Positions 7,476 to 17,243 of a stretch of DNA of 64,000 bases are shown here, one piece after another; position 1 is the stretch's first letter, and each line of letters opens with the position of its first letter. The notes under the pieces were generated by a model, which saw nothing but the letters and a program-made list of their open reading frames with translations, had not been told where the DNA came from and ran no database searches. Origin of the DNA: Nitrospira sp. GTDB lineage: Bacteria; Nitrospirota; Nitrospiria; Nitrospirales; Nitrospiraceae. The position numbers and the translations under genes were made by a program. The stretch is taken from contig JANDJE010000002.1 of the NCBI GenBank assembly GCA_024331095.1, positions 1 to 64,000 of the forward strand. The letters are read 5' to 3'.

Positions 7476-8093
7476 GTGGGTGTCGAACAGGACGATTCTA
7501 ATTCAAATTCAAAAAGAATCAGCGACTTAGAACATCGTGAAAATGGGAACTCAGACACCGCGGAGACAGTCTCAGCCGATTCTCGATTAATCGAAATAGA
7601 GAAAACCCTGGAGGCAAAAACGGAAGAGTGCAAGGCACTGCACGACAAATATCTTCGATTGGCCGCTGAGTTTGACAATTACAAGCGAGTCGCCCAACGG
7701 GAGCAACGGGAGCAGATCAAGTTCGGCAACGAACAGTTGCTGAAAGATCTCTTGCCCACGATTGATAATATGGAACGGGCCATCAAAGCCGCGCGCGACA
7801 ACAAGACCGCCGGTCACGATGCCTTGGTTCAAGGCGTGGAATTGACTTTGAAGCAATTGGTCGGCACCTTGGCCAAGTTCGGCGTGCAGGCGATCGAAGC
7901 GGCGGGACAGGCGTTCGATCCGGCCGCGCACCAAGCCGTCTCACATGTGCCGTCCGATTCGGTACCGCAAGATCACGTCATCGATGAATTTCAAAAAGGG
8001 TATCGCCTGCACGATCGCATCCTTCGCGCGGCGATGGTCAGCGTGTCGGCGGGACCGGCCAAGACCGATGAACAACATTCAACCATCCACTAG
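7476..8093 (+). CDS. grpE: Nucleotide exchange factor GrpE
   Basis: GrpE is the cytoplasmic dimer that drives ADP release from DnaK. An acidic, probably disordered N-terminus (about 1-40) is followed by a long helical stretch (about 41-95) containing [17 protein letters not shown], then [16 protein letters not shown] and the beta domain with [13 protein letters not shown] and [21 protein letters not shown]. The 205 residues are normal for the family. The start is a GTG with AGGGGG 5 bases upstream; an ATG at 7471 is out of frame and soon stops. grpE is followed 47 bases later by dnaK. I see no HrcA-type CIRCE repeat in the 90 bases before the gene. Confidence 0.95.
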   Translation: MGVEQDDSNSNSKRISDLEHRENGNSDTAETVSADSRLIEIEKTLEAKTEECKALHDKYLRLAAEFDNYKRVAQREQREQIKFGNEQLLKDLLPTIDNMERAIKAARDNKTAGHDALVQGVELTLKQLVGTLAKFGVQAIEAAGQAFDPAAHQAVSHVPSDSVPQDHVIDEFQKGYRLHDRILRAAMVSVSAGPAKTDEQHSTIH

Positions 8094-8140
8094 CGAATCA
8101 ATCATCTCGAATCTCGGAATCGGGAAGGAAGGAGCCATCC

Positions 8141-10072
8141 ATGGGTAAAGTCATCGGTATCGACCTCGGAACCACCAACTCTTGCGTTGCCATCATGAGC
8201 GGCGGAGACCCCGTCGTCATCGCCAACGCCGAAGGAAGCCGCACCACTCCTTCCGTCGTGGCCATTACCGATAAAGGCGAACGGTTGGTCGGCCAAATCG
8301 CCAAGCGGCAGGCGATCACCAATCCGGAAAATACGATCTTCTCGGTCAAACGGTTGATGGGCCGAAAATTCAGGAGCCGAGAGGTCCAGGAAGCGATCAA
8401 ACGGTTGCCCTATAAGGTCGTCGAAGCCGACAACGGCGACGCCCACGTGGAATTGCGCGGCAAACGGTACAGCCCTCCGGAAGTTTCCGCCATGATTCTG
8501 CAAAAAATGCGGCAGACCGCCGAAGATTACCTCGGCGAAAAAATCACCGAAGCGGTCATCACCGTGCCGGCCTACTTCGACGACAGCCAGCGGCAGGCCA
8601 CAAAAGACGCAGGACAAATCGCGGGGCTGAACGTCCTGCGTATCATCAACGAACCAACGGCCGCGTCCCTCGCCTACGGTCTCGACAAGAAAAAAGACGA
8701 GCGTATCGCCGTGTACGATCTTGGCGGCGGCACGTTTGATATCTCGATCTTGGAGATCGGCGAAGGCGTCTTCGAGGTCAAGTCCACCAATGGCGACACA
8801 TATCTGGGCGGCGACGATTTCGATCTTCGGGTCATGGATTGGCTGGTCGATGAATTCAAAAAGGATCAGGGAATCGACCTGCGTAAAGATCGGATGGCGC
8901 TCCAGCGGCTCAAGGAAGCGGCCGAGCGGGCCAAAATCGAGTTGTCGTCGTCCCAGGAAACGGAAATCAACCTTCCCTTTATTACCGCCGACGCCAGCGG
9001 TCCGAAGCACATGGTCGTCAAGCTGACCCGCGCCAAGCTTGAACAGTTGGTCGACGACCTGATTCAACGCACCATTGAACCTTGCAGGAAGGCCCTGGCG
9101 GACGCCGGGGTTTCCGCTCGGGACATCAACGAAGTGGTCTTGGTCGGCGGCATGACACGCATGCCGAAAGTCATTCAGGTCGTCAAAGAGTTTTTCGGCA
9201 AGGAGCCGCACCGCGGCGTCAATCCGGACGAAGTGGTCGCCGTGGGCGCCGCCATTCAGGGAGGCGTGCTCAAGGGAGAAGTCAAAGACGTGCTCCTGTT
9301 GGACGTCACGCCGCTGTCGTTGGGCATCGAGACTTTGGGCGGCGTGTTCACCAAACTCATCGAGCGCAATACGACCATTCCCACGAAGAAAAGCCAGATC
9401 TTTTCGACCGCCGCGGACAACCAGACCGCCGTCACCATTCGCGTCTTTCAAGGAGAACGCGAAATGGCCAACGACAACAAACTGCTGGGCCAGTTCGACC
9501 TGGTCGGCATTCCTCCGGCCCCGCGGGGCATGCCGCAAATCGACGTCTCCTTCGATATCGACGCCAACGGCATCGTCCACGTGACGGCCAAAGATCTGGC
9601 CACCCAGAAAGAGCAATCCATCAGAATCACCGCCTCGAGCGGACTCAGCAAAGACGAAGTGGAACGGCTCGTCAAGGAAGCGCAAGCCCACACCGAAGAG
9701 GACAAGAAGCGGCGCAAACTTGCCGAAGCCAAAAACCAAGCGGACAATCTCATCTACCAAACGGAAAAAAACGTCGCGGAACACGGGGACAAGATTTCGA
9801 GCGAAGAAAAAGCCAAGATCCAAGACGCCATCGCGGCGGTAAAGAAAGCGCTGGAAGGGACGGACGCCGCAGCCATTGAATCGGCGACGCAGACGCTCAT
9901 GACCGCCTCGCACAAACTGGCCGAGGAAATGTACAAGAAAGCGGCCTCGGCGACCGGTTCGGCGGGACCGCAAAGCGCCGGTCCCACCGGTGATGGATCG
10001 AGCCAGTCCAAATCCGACGACAAAGTGGTGGACGCGGAATTCGAAGAAGTGGACAAAGACAAGAAGTCGTGA
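8141..10072 (+). CDS. dnaK: Molecular chaperone DnaK (Hsp70)
   Basis: This is the cytoplasmic Hsp70 ATPase that binds and releases unfolded polypeptides with DnaJ and GrpE. The nucleotide-binding domain shows [13 protein letters not shown] (residues 4-16), [30 protein letters not shown] and [13 protein letters not shown]. The linker [19 protein letters not shown] (about 384-402) leads to the substrate-binding domain and the helical lid. The tail ends in [18 protein letters not shown], the usual DnaK C-terminal signature. The length of 643 residues is typical. GAAGGAAGGAG precedes the ATG. The gene lies between grpE and dnaJ. Confidence 0.98.
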   Translation: MGKVIGIDLGTTNSCVAIMSGGDPVVIANAEGSRTTPSVVAITDKGERLVGQIAKRQAITNPENTIFSVKRLMGRKFRSREVQEAIKRLPYKVVEADNGDAHVELRGKRYSPPEVSAMILQKMRQTAEDYLGEKITEAVITVPAYFDDSQRQATKDAGQIAGLNVLRIINEPTAASLAYGLDKKKDERIAVYDLGGGTFDISILEIGEGVFEVKSTNGDTYLGGDDFDLRVMDWLVDEFKKDQGIDLRKDRMALQRLKEAAERAKIELSSSQETEINLPFITADASGPKHMVVKLTRAKLEQLVDDLIQRTIEPCRKALADAGVSARDINEVVLVGGMTRMPKVIQVVKEFFGKEPHRGVNPDEVVAVGAAIQGGVLKGEVKDVLLLDVTPLSLGIETLGGVFTKLIERNTTIPTKKSQIFSTAADNQTAVTIRVFQGEREMANDNKLLGQFDLVGIPPAPRGMPQIDVSFDIDANGIVHVTAKDLATQKEQSIRITASSGLSKDEVERLVKEAQAHTEEDKKRRKLAEAKNQADNLIYQTEKNVAEHGDKISSEEKAKIQDAIAAVKKALEGTDAAAIESATQTLMTASHKLAEEMYKKAASATGSAGPQSAGPTGDGSSQSKSDDKVVDAEFEEVDKDKKS

Positions 10073-10152
10073 TGAACTTACGTGATAAAACGGCGTTGAG
10101 TTGTCGGCAAAACGACCTCCTCGCTCGTAGATCTTTCTTCGCAATCTGAGCA

Positions 10153-11280
10153 ATGGCACCCGTGAGCAGACGCGATTACTACGAGATCCTCGGCGTCGAT
10201 AGGAACGCCTCCGACGAGGAGGTCAAAAAAGCGTACCGGCGCCTCGCCCGTCAACACCATCCCGACCTCCAAACCGGCGAACACCAGAAAAAGGCGGCTG
10301 AAGAAAAGTTCAAAGAAATCAACGAAGCCTATGAGGTGCTGAGCGACCAAGACAAACGGCGTCGCTATGATATGTTCGGTCACGCCGGCTCGCAACAAGG
10401 GCCTGGAGGATTCGAAGGTTTTGATTTCGGCCGCGGAGGGTTTGGAGACGTCTTCAGCGACATCTTCGAGGATTTCTTCGGCCAACCCCGCGGCGGTTCT
10501 CGCCCGGAACGAGGGAGCGACCTTCAGTACAATCTGGAAATTTCGTTTGAAGAGGCGGTTTACGGGAAAGAGGCCAAGCTCAAAATTCCCCGATGGGAAA
10601 CCTGCCCCGACTGTAGAGGCAGCGGAGCCAAGTCGGCCGCGGCGATTAAGACCTGTCCCTCTTGCAAAGGTACGGGGCAGTTGCGCTTTCAGCAGGGCTT
10701 CTTCAGCGTCAGCCGCCCCTGCGGCCAGTGTGAAGGGGCCGGTCGCGTCGTCACCGATCCTTGCCCCGCCTGCCAAGGCCGGCAGCGCGTGTACAAAGAA
10801 CGGACCATCGTCGTCAATATTCCGGCCGGCATCGAGTCCGGCATGAGGCTCCGGCTGTCCAACGAGGGTGAACACGGGATTCATTCCGGCCCTCCGGGAG
10901 ATTTGTACGTCGCGATCACGGTCAAGCCCCATCCGGTCTTTCAACGAAAGGGGTTGGACATCACGTGCGATGTCCCCATCAGTTTTATCACGGCAATTCT
11001 TGGTGGAAAAATCGAGGTTCCGACCCTGAAGGGCTCCACGATTCTCAAGATTCCGCCTGGCACCCAGCATGATAAAGTTCTTCGCATTAAAGGGCTCGGC
11101 GTCCCGAGCCTCAAGGGCGGAAGCGTGGGCGACCAGCTTTACACCATCAAAGTGCAAATTCCCACGAAGTTAACGGCGAAGCAAAAAGAATTGCTTATGG
11201 AATTCGCCAAGGAAAGCGGCATGTCATTGGAGGACAACGGTGACGGCTTTTTCGACAAAATGAAGACGTTCTTCGAATAG
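10153..11280 (+). CDS. dnaJ: Chaperone DnaJ (Hsp40)
   Basis: DnaJ stimulates the DnaK ATPase and delivers clients. The J-domain (about residues 7-74) has the essential HPD tripeptide in RQHHPDL. A short Gly/Phe-rich region (about 77-117) follows. Four zinc-binding repeats lie at about 150-216 (CPDCRGSG, CPSCKGTG, CGQCEGAG, CPACQGRQ), the last slightly degenerate. The C-terminal substrate domains run to residue 375. The family's usual length is 370-385. It follows dnaK by 80 bases on the same strand. Confidence 0.97.
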   Translation: MAPVSRRDYYEILGVDRNASDEEVKKAYRRLARQHHPDLQTGEHQKKAAEEKFKEINEAYEVLSDQDKRRRYDMFGHAGSQQGPGGFEGFDFGRGGFGDVFSDIFEDFFGQPRGGSRPERGSDLQYNLEISFEEAVYGKEAKLKIPRWETCPDCRGSGAKSAAAIKTCPSCKGTGQLRFQQGFFSVSRPCGQCEGAGRVVTDPCPACQGRQRVYKERTIVVNIPAGIESGMRLRLSNEGEHGIHSGPPGDLYVAITVKPHPVFQRKGLDITCDVPISFITAILGGKIEVPTLKGSTILKIPPGTQHDKVLRIKGLGVPSLKGGSVGDQLYTIKVQIPTKLTAKQKELLMEFAKESGMSLEDNGDGFFDKMKTFFE

Positions 11281-11327
11281 GCGATTTATTTCCCGGTTTC
11301 CATCTCCTTGTTCCATCTGCCTTCCCC

Positions 11328-12068
11328 ATGCCGGTCTTCTTCGTTTCACCGGACCATATCACGCCGACGGCCATCGCGATCGGCGGCGATCTGTTGATTC
11401 ATCTGAGAGACAGTTTGCGCGTCGCCGTCGGCGAGACCGTCTGCGTAAGCGACGGAGCAGGCCATCGATATCGGGCCGAAATCACGGCGATAACCAAAAA
11501 CATGATGAGCGGGCGGATTATCGAAGCTCAGACTCAGCCGCCTCGACGCACCCCCGCCCTGGCTCTTGCGCAAGCCTTGCTCAAGGGAGAGAAAATGGAT
11601 TGGGTCATCCAGAAAGCGACGGAGCTCGGCGTCAGGACGATCATTCCTCTCGAAGCCGCCCGCAGCGTCGTTCATTTGAGACCGGACCGTCTTGCAGCTC
11701 AGTCGGCCCGCTGGCGTCGTATCGCCTTGGAAGCGGCCCAGCAATCCGAGCAGTGGGTCGTCCCGACCATCGCCCGACCACGATCTCTCCAAGAAATTTT
11801 CTCGGTTCCAGATCCCGCGATTGTTTCGCTCTTCCTGGCCGAACGGTGCGACGGCGCCGGCCTTGGCGACGTCCCCCTCTCCTCCGACGCGAACGCCACG
11901 GTTCTGCTGCTTATAGGGCCGGAAGGAGGCTGGACCAAAGAAGAGACTCAGATAGCCGAGCAGGCCGGATGCAAGCCCATCACCCTCGGCTCGTCCATTT
12001 TGCGGGCCGAAACCGCGGCCCTCGCCGCGATCAGTATTCTTCAATCCCGTCTTGGCAACTTGGGATAA
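11328..12068 (+). CDS. rsmE: 16S rRNA (uracil-1498-N3)-methyltransferase
   Basis: RsmE methylates U1498 of 16S rRNA using SAM. It is a SPOUT-family enzyme with an N-terminal PUA-like domain (about 1-75) and a C-terminal knot domain. Visible hallmarks are KGEKMDWVIQKATELGV near residue 87, the LLIGPEGGWTKEE knot motif near 196 and LGSSILRAETAALAAIS at the C-terminus. Its 246 residues are typical. It lies 47 bases after dnaJ, an arrangement common in bacteria, and is probably the last gene of the chaperone transcript. Confidence 0.93.
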   Translation: MPVFFVSPDHITPTAIAIGGDLLIHLRDSLRVAVGETVCVSDGAGHRYRAEITAITKNMMSGRIIEAQTQPPRRTPALALAQALLKGEKMDWVIQKATELGVRTIIPLEAARSVVHLRPDRLAAQSARWRRIALEAAQQSEQWVVPTIARPRSLQEIFSVPDPAIVSLFLAERCDGAGLGDVPLSSDANATVLLLIGPEGGWTKEETQIAEQAGCKPITLGSSILRAETAALAAISILQSRLGNLG

Positions 12069-12174
12069 GCGAATCCCCTATTAGGGGAGAAGCCGACCGT
12101 CATCTGACAGGCTCCAAAGGCATTGTCGATACTGGGGCGACCGAGTATCCGGCTCGTTGCCAGCAGCCGATTTC

Positions 12175-12576
12175 TTATAGCACGCCCTCGGGCAGTGGAG
12201 CGGGCCCCTTTGTCTGTTTATCGGGATTCTTGAAGAGGAAGGAAAAGTCACGGACGGTGTCATCGGGGGTTAACCGGAACCGGCCTTCAGCCTCGAAATG
12301 CTGATGGGACTTCGACTTGCCTTCCGGGTAAATTTTGAATCGCAGACGACCACGGCGATCTCCGGCCTCGCCATCAGGCACGAGACGGCCGGACATTTCC
12401 ACATAATCTTCCAACTGATCCAGCGTCTTGTTGAGCAGCGAGCGAAGCAGATTCGACGAGAACGCCTGTTGAAACGGCTCATCAGGGTCAAACGACTCCG
12501 GCTCTCCGGCCCACACCGGAACGGCCAGCGACACGACAAAGAGAACGACCGATACACCTTGTCTTGTTATAGCCAC
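12175..12576 (-). CDS. Small secreted protein of unknown function
   Basis: I do not recognise this 133-residue protein. It begins with a clear signal peptide (hydrophobic GVSVVLFVVSLAVPVWA, cleavage after VWAG) and is otherwise hydrophilic and charged, with NKTLDQLEDYVEMSGRL near the middle. The middle and C-terminus are rich in Arg, Lys and Asp, and could form a compact beta domain (RGRLRFKIYPEGK, HFEAEGRFRLTPDD). The start is a GTG with GGAGGG upstream. It is convergent with rsmE and lies just downstream of the YCF48-like gene on the same strand, so it may belong to that group of secreted proteins. Confidence 0.75.
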   Translation of the reverse strand: MAITRQGVSVVLFVVSLAVPVWAGEPESFDPDEPFQQAFSSNLLRSLLNKTLDQLEDYVEMSGRLVPDGEAGDRRGRLRFKIYPEGKSKSHQHFEAEGRFRLTPDDTVRDFSFLFKNPDKQTKGPAPLPEGVL

Positions 12577-12684
12577 GCTTTATCCCTCCGCTTTCATAGG
12601 GTCAAGTCCTTCGGCTCCGCGCGACTCGGACTCCGCATGATCATCGGTCACCCCGACTTTTAGCAAAGAGAGTGACAAGGGCGA

Positions 12685-13686
12685 TTATCGGGCAGGTTGC
12701 AGATGGACGATGGTCCCCTTTGCCCCAACCGCCCAACCCTGCCCCTCCCCCACAAAGCTCAGACCGAACAACGAAACGGGTGCAATCGCCGTTTCAGGCA
12801 CCCATGTGAACCCTGCGTCGGTCGTGCGGTACAATGCGCCGCGATCGCCGACAATCCATCCGACCTGCGAACCGGTGAACCTGACCTGTAATAAATCAAC
12901 GAGCTTCGTGCAAGACTTTCCACAGGGCAGTGAACGGTCGCTCCATTCACGGCCGCCGTCGGATGTTTGAAAAAGAGCGCCGGCGTTTCCGACCGCCCAT
13001 CCGTTTGAGCGGTCCGTGAAAAAGACGTCGAAGAAGGTGACGGCCCCCTGAGCCTCCCTGGCGATCCACGTCGCTCCTCCATCTTCCGTCGTCAAGATCG
13101 TTCCCAAGGCGCCGACGACCACGCCATGACGTTCGTCGACGAAATGCGCGGCATAGAGCGCGGCATGTGTGCCGCTTTGTTGCTCCACCCAACGATCCCC
13201 ACCATCGGTCGTATGCAAAATCGTTCCGTCGCCGCCGACGGCCCAACCGACTGTGGAGGACGCAAACGAAAGACGATACAGGGGCTGCGCGATATCGAGC
13301 GCCATCTGCGACCAGGTTTGACCGCCATCAACGGTCCGCCGTAACGTCCCCGCCGCGCCGGTCACCCAGCCTCTCCGTTGATCGGCAAAAAAAATCGAGG
13401 TCAAAAGGTTGGACGTTCCACTGGCGACCTTTCGCCACGTTTTTCCGCCATCCGTCGTCTTGAGAATGGTCCCTCCGGACCCGGCCGCCCATCCGGTCTG
13501 CGGAGTGAGGAACTGAACGCTCATCAGATCCGAGCCCGTATTGCTTTTTTGAGTTTGTGCAAACAGAGCGGGCACTTCTGCCGATGCCGAGACGAACCAG
13601 AAAACGACGGCGCAGGAAATCATCGCAAAAAAGCCCCGTCGCCAAACCTTGGCGCGCCTCACACCCTTTTCCCAACCGACTATCAT
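12685..13686 (-). CDS. Secreted YCF48/BNR-repeat beta-propeller protein
   Basis: This 333-residue exported protein is built of repeated blades with the pattern GWAVGxxGTILxTxDGGxTWxxx, seen about six times (for example GWAAGSGGTILKTTDGGKTW, GWAVGGDGTILHTTDGG, GWIVGDRGALYRTTDAGFTW). This matches the YCF48/HCF136 and BNR propeller group, which includes the photosystem II assembly factor Hcf136. In a non-phototroph the role is unknown; a surface or periplasmic binding or assembly function is a reasonable guess. A basic N-terminus and a hydrophobic segment (about 20-36) form the export signal. Its start overlaps the stop of the TIG-repeat gene (ATGA), so the two are made together. Confidence 0.85.
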   Translation of the reverse strand: MIVGWEKGVRRAKVWRRGFFAMISCAVVFWFVSASAEVPALFAQTQKSNTGSDLMSVQFLTPQTGWAAGSGGTILKTTDGGKTWRKVASGTSNLLTSIFFADQRRGWVTGAAGTLRRTVDGGQTWSQMALDIAQPLYRLSFASSTVGWAVGGDGTILHTTDGGDRWVEQQSGTHAALYAAHFVDERHGVVVGALGTILTTEDGGATWIAREAQGAVTFFDVFFTDRSNGWAVGNAGALFQTSDGGREWSDRSLPCGKSCTKLVDLLQVRFTGSQVGWIVGDRGALYRTTDAGFTWVPETAIAPVSLFGLSFVGEGQGWAVGAKGTIVHLQPAR

Positions 13687-15389
13687 TGATTCGTATTGGC
13701 GTCGGGGCGGTTATTGTCCCAGTAACCGGTATCGGGGAGGTTTCTGGCTTCAATGGTGAACGGGCCTGCCTCAACGGTGAGCCATTTTTTGGGCGTGCAA
13801 CAATTCCCATCGGGAAGGAGATCCCATGATCCTCTGCGGACGACTAACGGACCGGTCGCCAAGTTGTCGAAGAACGCTCCCTTCTTTCCGATCCCATAGA
13901 GATTGCGACGAGGGACTTTCACCACAATCTCTGAATCGGTCCAGGACTGGACCAGCGCGGCAGCTCCATTGAACAAGACCTCTGTTCGCGAGACGTTGCT
14001 GACCACCGTGGAAGGATCGTCCGGTTCGTTGATTTCAAAGTCCGTGCGCCGCTTGTAGGCCTTTTCATTCAACCGTAAATCCGCGTGCTCGGCGGTCTTG
14101 AGAAACGTGCCGAACCCTCTGCCCTTGATCGTCACCGTCTCGTCCAACCCAGCCGATTTCGGTTCATACGATTCCACGACGGGAGTCACAACCGTGAAGG
14201 TCCCAGCCTCAATCGCGACGGTTCCCCGCTCGGCACAGCACCGGCCGTCCGGCAGCGGCTTGGTCGCGCTTCGATACACCACCACTTTTCCGCTCTTGGC
14301 GCTGAAGGGCACCCAGACGTCGATCCGGTCATCAATCCAACGATAGATCACCGCCGGAACGCCTCCGATTTCGACGCGGTTGTCCCCCTTGTCGAAATCA
14401 ATGAAGTTAAAGGGAGTCGCGCCACTCTCGCTGTACACCCCGAAATGTTCCCCGTCGATGCGCAACAACGTTCCGATCGGCGCGCTGGAAGGACTCATCC
14501 CCGTGACCTTCGGCTCCTGCACGGTAAACTGACCGACCGTTCGTATCCGCCCCTGACTTCGCAGCACGACGGGGCCTGACACCGCACCCAGAGGAACGTG
14601 GGCCACAATGATATCGTCTTTCCACTGGGCCACCACAAGCGGTTGATCTCCTATCAACACGGCGTCGTTCGGCCTCTTTTCTGCACCGAACCCACCGCCG
14701 AACAGCACCACTTTCGTTCCGACCGGACCGCTCACGGGATCGACCCGTACCGACGGAATAAGGGAAATCCTCGCGGCGTTGCTGACGACATGCTCCACCG
14801 GAGCGCAGCAAGAGCCGTCAGGCAACGGATCGGACGAGGCCAACCGCACGACGACATCGCCGGTTTCCGCGTTGGCGGGAATCTCCGCCTCGATGAGATC
14901 ATCCTTCCAGCGTTTCGGGCGCACGGCGACACCGCCGATGACCACATCATTCACACCGAACATGGTGTTGGGATCACGCGATCCCGCAGTCACCCCAAAA
15001 TGACGACCCGTAATATGAAGCACCGAACCCCGTTCCGCCTCCGTGGGCGTGACAGTGTCGATCTGCGGCATCGCCACGGTCAACGTTCCGACGGAAAATT
15101 TCTTCTTGCCGACCCAAACCTCGACGGGACCGCTTTCGGCCTTGAACGGAACCTTAAACTCGATCATATCCGGTTCCCATCGTTGAATCAGCGCCGGAAC
15201 GCCGCCGACCAGCACCCGATTGATCGTCGTCGACCGAAACGTTCCCCATCCTTTCCCACTCACCGAAACGGTCGCACCCGGCGGAACGGTTCGAAGGGAC
15301 AACTCGAACGGGGGAGTTTCTCCATAAGCGGACAATGTGAGACCGCCCAGCAGAACTGCGCACAAGGCCGACATCCTCGCCGTTTTCAT
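13683..15389 (-). CDS. Secreted IPT/TIG-repeat protein with three PDGxCC loops
   Basis: This 568-residue protein has a signal peptide (about 1-23, ending SAYGE) and about five immunoglobulin-like IPT/TIG repeats. Each has a start like VxPxSGPxGTxVxxxGxxFG and an end like VPFxAxSGPVVVRS. Repeats begin near residues 36, 110, 217, 297 and 409. Three repeats carry the same extra loop, PDGSCC (190-195), PDGRCC (380-385) and PDGNCC (526-531), each with a vicinal cysteine pair. The protein would be periplasmic, outer-membrane associated or extracellular. TIG domains often mediate binding or polysaccharide contact, but I cannot assign a function. It is coupled to the propeller gene downstream by a 4-base overlap. 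Confidence 0.85.
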   Translation of the reverse strand: MKTARMSALCAVLLGGLTLSAYGETPPFELSLRTVPPGATVSVSGKGWGTFRSTTINRVLVGGVPALIQRWEPDMIEFKVPFKAESGPVEVWVGKKKFSVGTLTVAMPQIDTVTPTEAERGSVLHITGRHFGVTAGSRDPNTMFGVNDVVIGGVAVRPKRWKDDLIEAEIPANAETGDVVVRLASSDPLPDGSCCAPVEHVVSNAARISLIPSVRVDPVSGPVGTKVVLFGGGFGAEKRPNDAVLIGDQPLVVAQWKDDIIVAHVPLGAVSGPVVLRSQGRIRTVGQFTVQEPKVTGMSPSSAPIGTLLRIDGEHFGVYSESGATPFNFIDFDKGDNRVEIGGVPAVIYRWIDDRIDVWVPFSAKSGKVVVYRSATKPLPDGRCCAERGTVAIEAGTFTVVTPVVESYEPKSAGLDETVTIKGRGFGTFLKTAEHADLRLNEKAYKRRTDFEINEPDDPSTVVSNVSRTEVLFNGAAALVQSWTDSEIVVKVPRRNLYGIGKKGAFFDNLATGPLVVRRGSWDLLPDGNCCTPKKWLTVEAGPFTIEARNLPDTGYWDNNRPDANTNQ

Positions 15390-15584
15390 ACCGTCCTTTC
15401 TGAATTGCCGTCGATGGCCATGAACTGCGAAACGTACCCTCCCCTGCTCGATCGATCGGACTATAGCAACCGATTTTTTAGGGAGTCAAGGCGACGGGGA
15501 TCGGCGGATCATTCAATCCGGCGCTCAGACGTTCGAGCAGAACTCGTGAAACTTACGAGAATCGGAGAGGACACTTGCCCACTT

Positions 15585-16049
15585 CTATGCGACTTGAAAG
15601 ACCAACTCAATTTCGACCGGAGCCTGACGAGGAAGCTCCGCCGCGCCGACCGCGACGCGGGCATGGCGGCCCGCATCGCCGAACACCGCCACCAACAGAT
15701 CCGAAGCTCCGTTGAGCACCTGCGGCTGATCAGTGAAGCCGGAAGCCGAGGCGACGTAACCGATCATCTTGACGACCCGGACTACCCGATCAAGCGAAGC
15801 AATCTCGGCCTTCACAATCGCCAGCGCGTTCAGCACGGCTATTTGAGCCGCTTCTTTTCCCTGCTCGACCGACAAGGCCTCGCCCAGTTTTCCCGTCATG
15901 CACAACTTGCCGTCCCGCATAGGAAGGACTCCGGAGAGAAACAGCAACTCCCCCACTTTGACGACGGGAACATAGTTCGCCACCGGCTTTGGAGGCGGTG
16001 GCAACGCCACCCCTAAATCTCGCAGCTTGGCCTCATACGACATTTTCAT
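15585..16049 (-). CDS. RidA/YjgF-family protein
   Basis: This 154-residue cytoplasmic protein belongs to the RidA/YER057c/UK114 group: PVVKVGELLFLSGVLPMRDGK near residue 28 and a C-terminal HARVAVGAAELPRQAPVEIELVFQV strand pair. Canonical RidA hydrolyses reactive enamine/imine intermediates from PLP enzymes and uses an arginine in a xRxAV context. Here HARVAVG carries that Arg in a slightly different setting, so it fits the Rid superfamily better than strict RidA. It is the last gene after alaS-ruvX-mltG-deoC-deoB-like, 39 bases from its neighbour. Confidence 0.85.
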   Translation of the reverse strand: MKMSYEAKLRDLGVALPPPPKPVANYVPVVKVGELLFLSGVLPMRDGKLCMTGKLGEALSVEQGKEAAQIAVLNALAIVKAEIASLDRVVRVVKMIGYVASASGFTDQPQVLNGASDLLVAVFGDAGRHARVAVGAAELPRQAPVEIELVFQVA

Positions 16050-16088
16050 CGCCGCTCCTTCTGCTCCTCCTCCTTGTGCTTCAGCAGC

Positions 16089-17243
16089 TCACCCAGGTTT
16101 GATCGCTTCCCAAAAACCGTCTCCGATCGACAGCCGTTGAGCGCCGAACACGTCCGCCACAGTTTGTCCAAGATCGGCGGCGGTGGAACGAGTCCCCAAG
16201 TCCACCCCGGCCGGCAATTTGGGACCAAGGAGAAGAAGGGGTACATATTCGCGCGTCGGCCTCTTCAATGGTCTCGACAAATCGCGCCCATGGTCGCCGG
16301 TGATGATGACCAGATCCCCACCGCGCAACTTATCAAACAGACCCGGCAGACGGCGGTCGAAATCTTCCAACACCGCGGCCGCCTGAGTCGCCTCATCGGT
16401 GGAGAAATCCAAACCGGCATAGACAAGCCCTCGTGGAACCTTGCTCAGCATATCGACGATTTCCTCGAAGGCATCCTGAGCGGACGAGACGGGAAAGGTT
16501 TTCGTCAAACTTCTTCCGCCGAATAAATCACCGACCTTTCCTATGCCCATGACGATCTGACCTGAGCGATTCAACGCGTCCAACATCGTGACGCCTGGCG
16601 GCTCCGTGACAAAATCTCTCCGGATTCCATGGACATAGAGCCGTCCCGGCTCGCCGGCAAGCGGCTGGGCGACGATTCGAATGAACAACCCTGCCTGTTT
16701 GACCGTTTTCCATGCTTCACGACAACCTTGGTAAAGAGCCTCGCGGGCCATCACCGCCTCATGCGCGGCCACATGGCAGGTATTCCGGCCGTCAGTCCAT
16801 AGCATCGGCGCCCCGGAGGCGAAATGATCCGCGCCATAGTCTCTCAACGTGGCCCTCAGAGAAGCCACGTCCTTGCCGATCACTTTTCTGCCCAATGCTT
16901 GCTCGACGGCGGCTACCACCTGCCGGGGAACTCCATCCGCACAGCTCGGAGGAGCCACGCTGACAATTCCATTCATTTCCCAATGACCGGCGACCGAATC
17001 CGTTCCCCGGCTCGTAAAACCCAGGCGACCGAAACAGCCCCGCGGCTGGGTCGTCGGCGGTACCCCCGGAATCGATGCGACGTGCCCCAACCCCAACGTT
17101 TCCATATTCGGCAGACTCAACCCGCCGACCATGTCGGCCAAATGAGCAAGGGTATCCACCCCGGCATCACCGTGTTCTGCGGCATCCGGCAGAGGACCGA
17201 TGCCTAATCCATCAATGACGAATAGCAGCACGCGATTGATCAT
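16089..17243 (-). CDS. deoB: Divergent phosphopentomutase (DeoB-like), altered active site
   Basis: Over its whole 384-residue length this resembles DeoB, the alkaline-phosphatase-superfamily enzyme that interconverts ribose 5-phosphate and ribose 1-phosphate. Shared features are FVIDGLGIG (Asp11), PDAAEHGDAGVDTL, GHWE (86-89), IGKVGDLFGGR, LEDFDRRLP and TGDHG (Asp317, His318). Three key sites differ. The nucleophile region reads TDSVAGHWE, so Ser83 replaces the usual Thr. The GHRRD segment that gives a metal-ligand His is replaced by STDEATQ (281-287). The DHTRE His is Pro329. One metal site therefore looks intact and the other damaged. The ATG overlaps the deoC stop (ATGA). It may be a specialised or different phosphotransferase, so the symbol is provisional. 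Confidence 0.8.
   Translation of the reverse strand: MINRVLLFVIDGLGIGPLPDAAEHGDAGVDTLAHLADMVGGLSLPNMETLGLGHVASIPGVPPTTQPRGCFGRLGFTSRGTDSVAGHWEMNGIVSVAPPSCADGVPRQVVAAVEQALGRKVIGKDVASLRATLRDYGADHFASGAPMLWTDGRNTCHVAAHEAVMAREALYQGCREAWKTVKQAGLFIRIVAQPLAGEPGRLYVHGIRRDFVTEPPGVTMLDALNRSGQIVMGIGKVGDLFGGRSLTKTFPVSSAQDAFEEIVDMLSKVPRGLVYAGLDFSTDEATQAAAVLEDFDRRLPGLFDKLRGGDLVIITGDHGRDLSRPLKRPTREYVPLLLLGPKLPAGVDLGTRSTAADLGQTVADVFGAQRLSIGDGFWEAIKPG

Noticed and set aside
8102..10159. 685-codon open frame on the minus strand
   Set aside because: It is the antisense of dnaK. The composition (many Arg, Phe, Gly and His) is what a GC-rich gene gives on its opposite strand, and no domain is seen.
10078..11157. 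359-codon minus-strand open frame
   Set aside because: Antisense to dnaJ with no domain, ribosome binding site or context.
12077..12092. Short CCCCTATTAGGGG palindrome after rsmE as a terminator
   Set aside because: The stem is only 5 pairs and no T-run follows on either strand.
14598..16016. 472-codon plus-strand open frame
   Set aside because: Lies opposite the TIG-repeat and RidA genes, with shadow-type composition.
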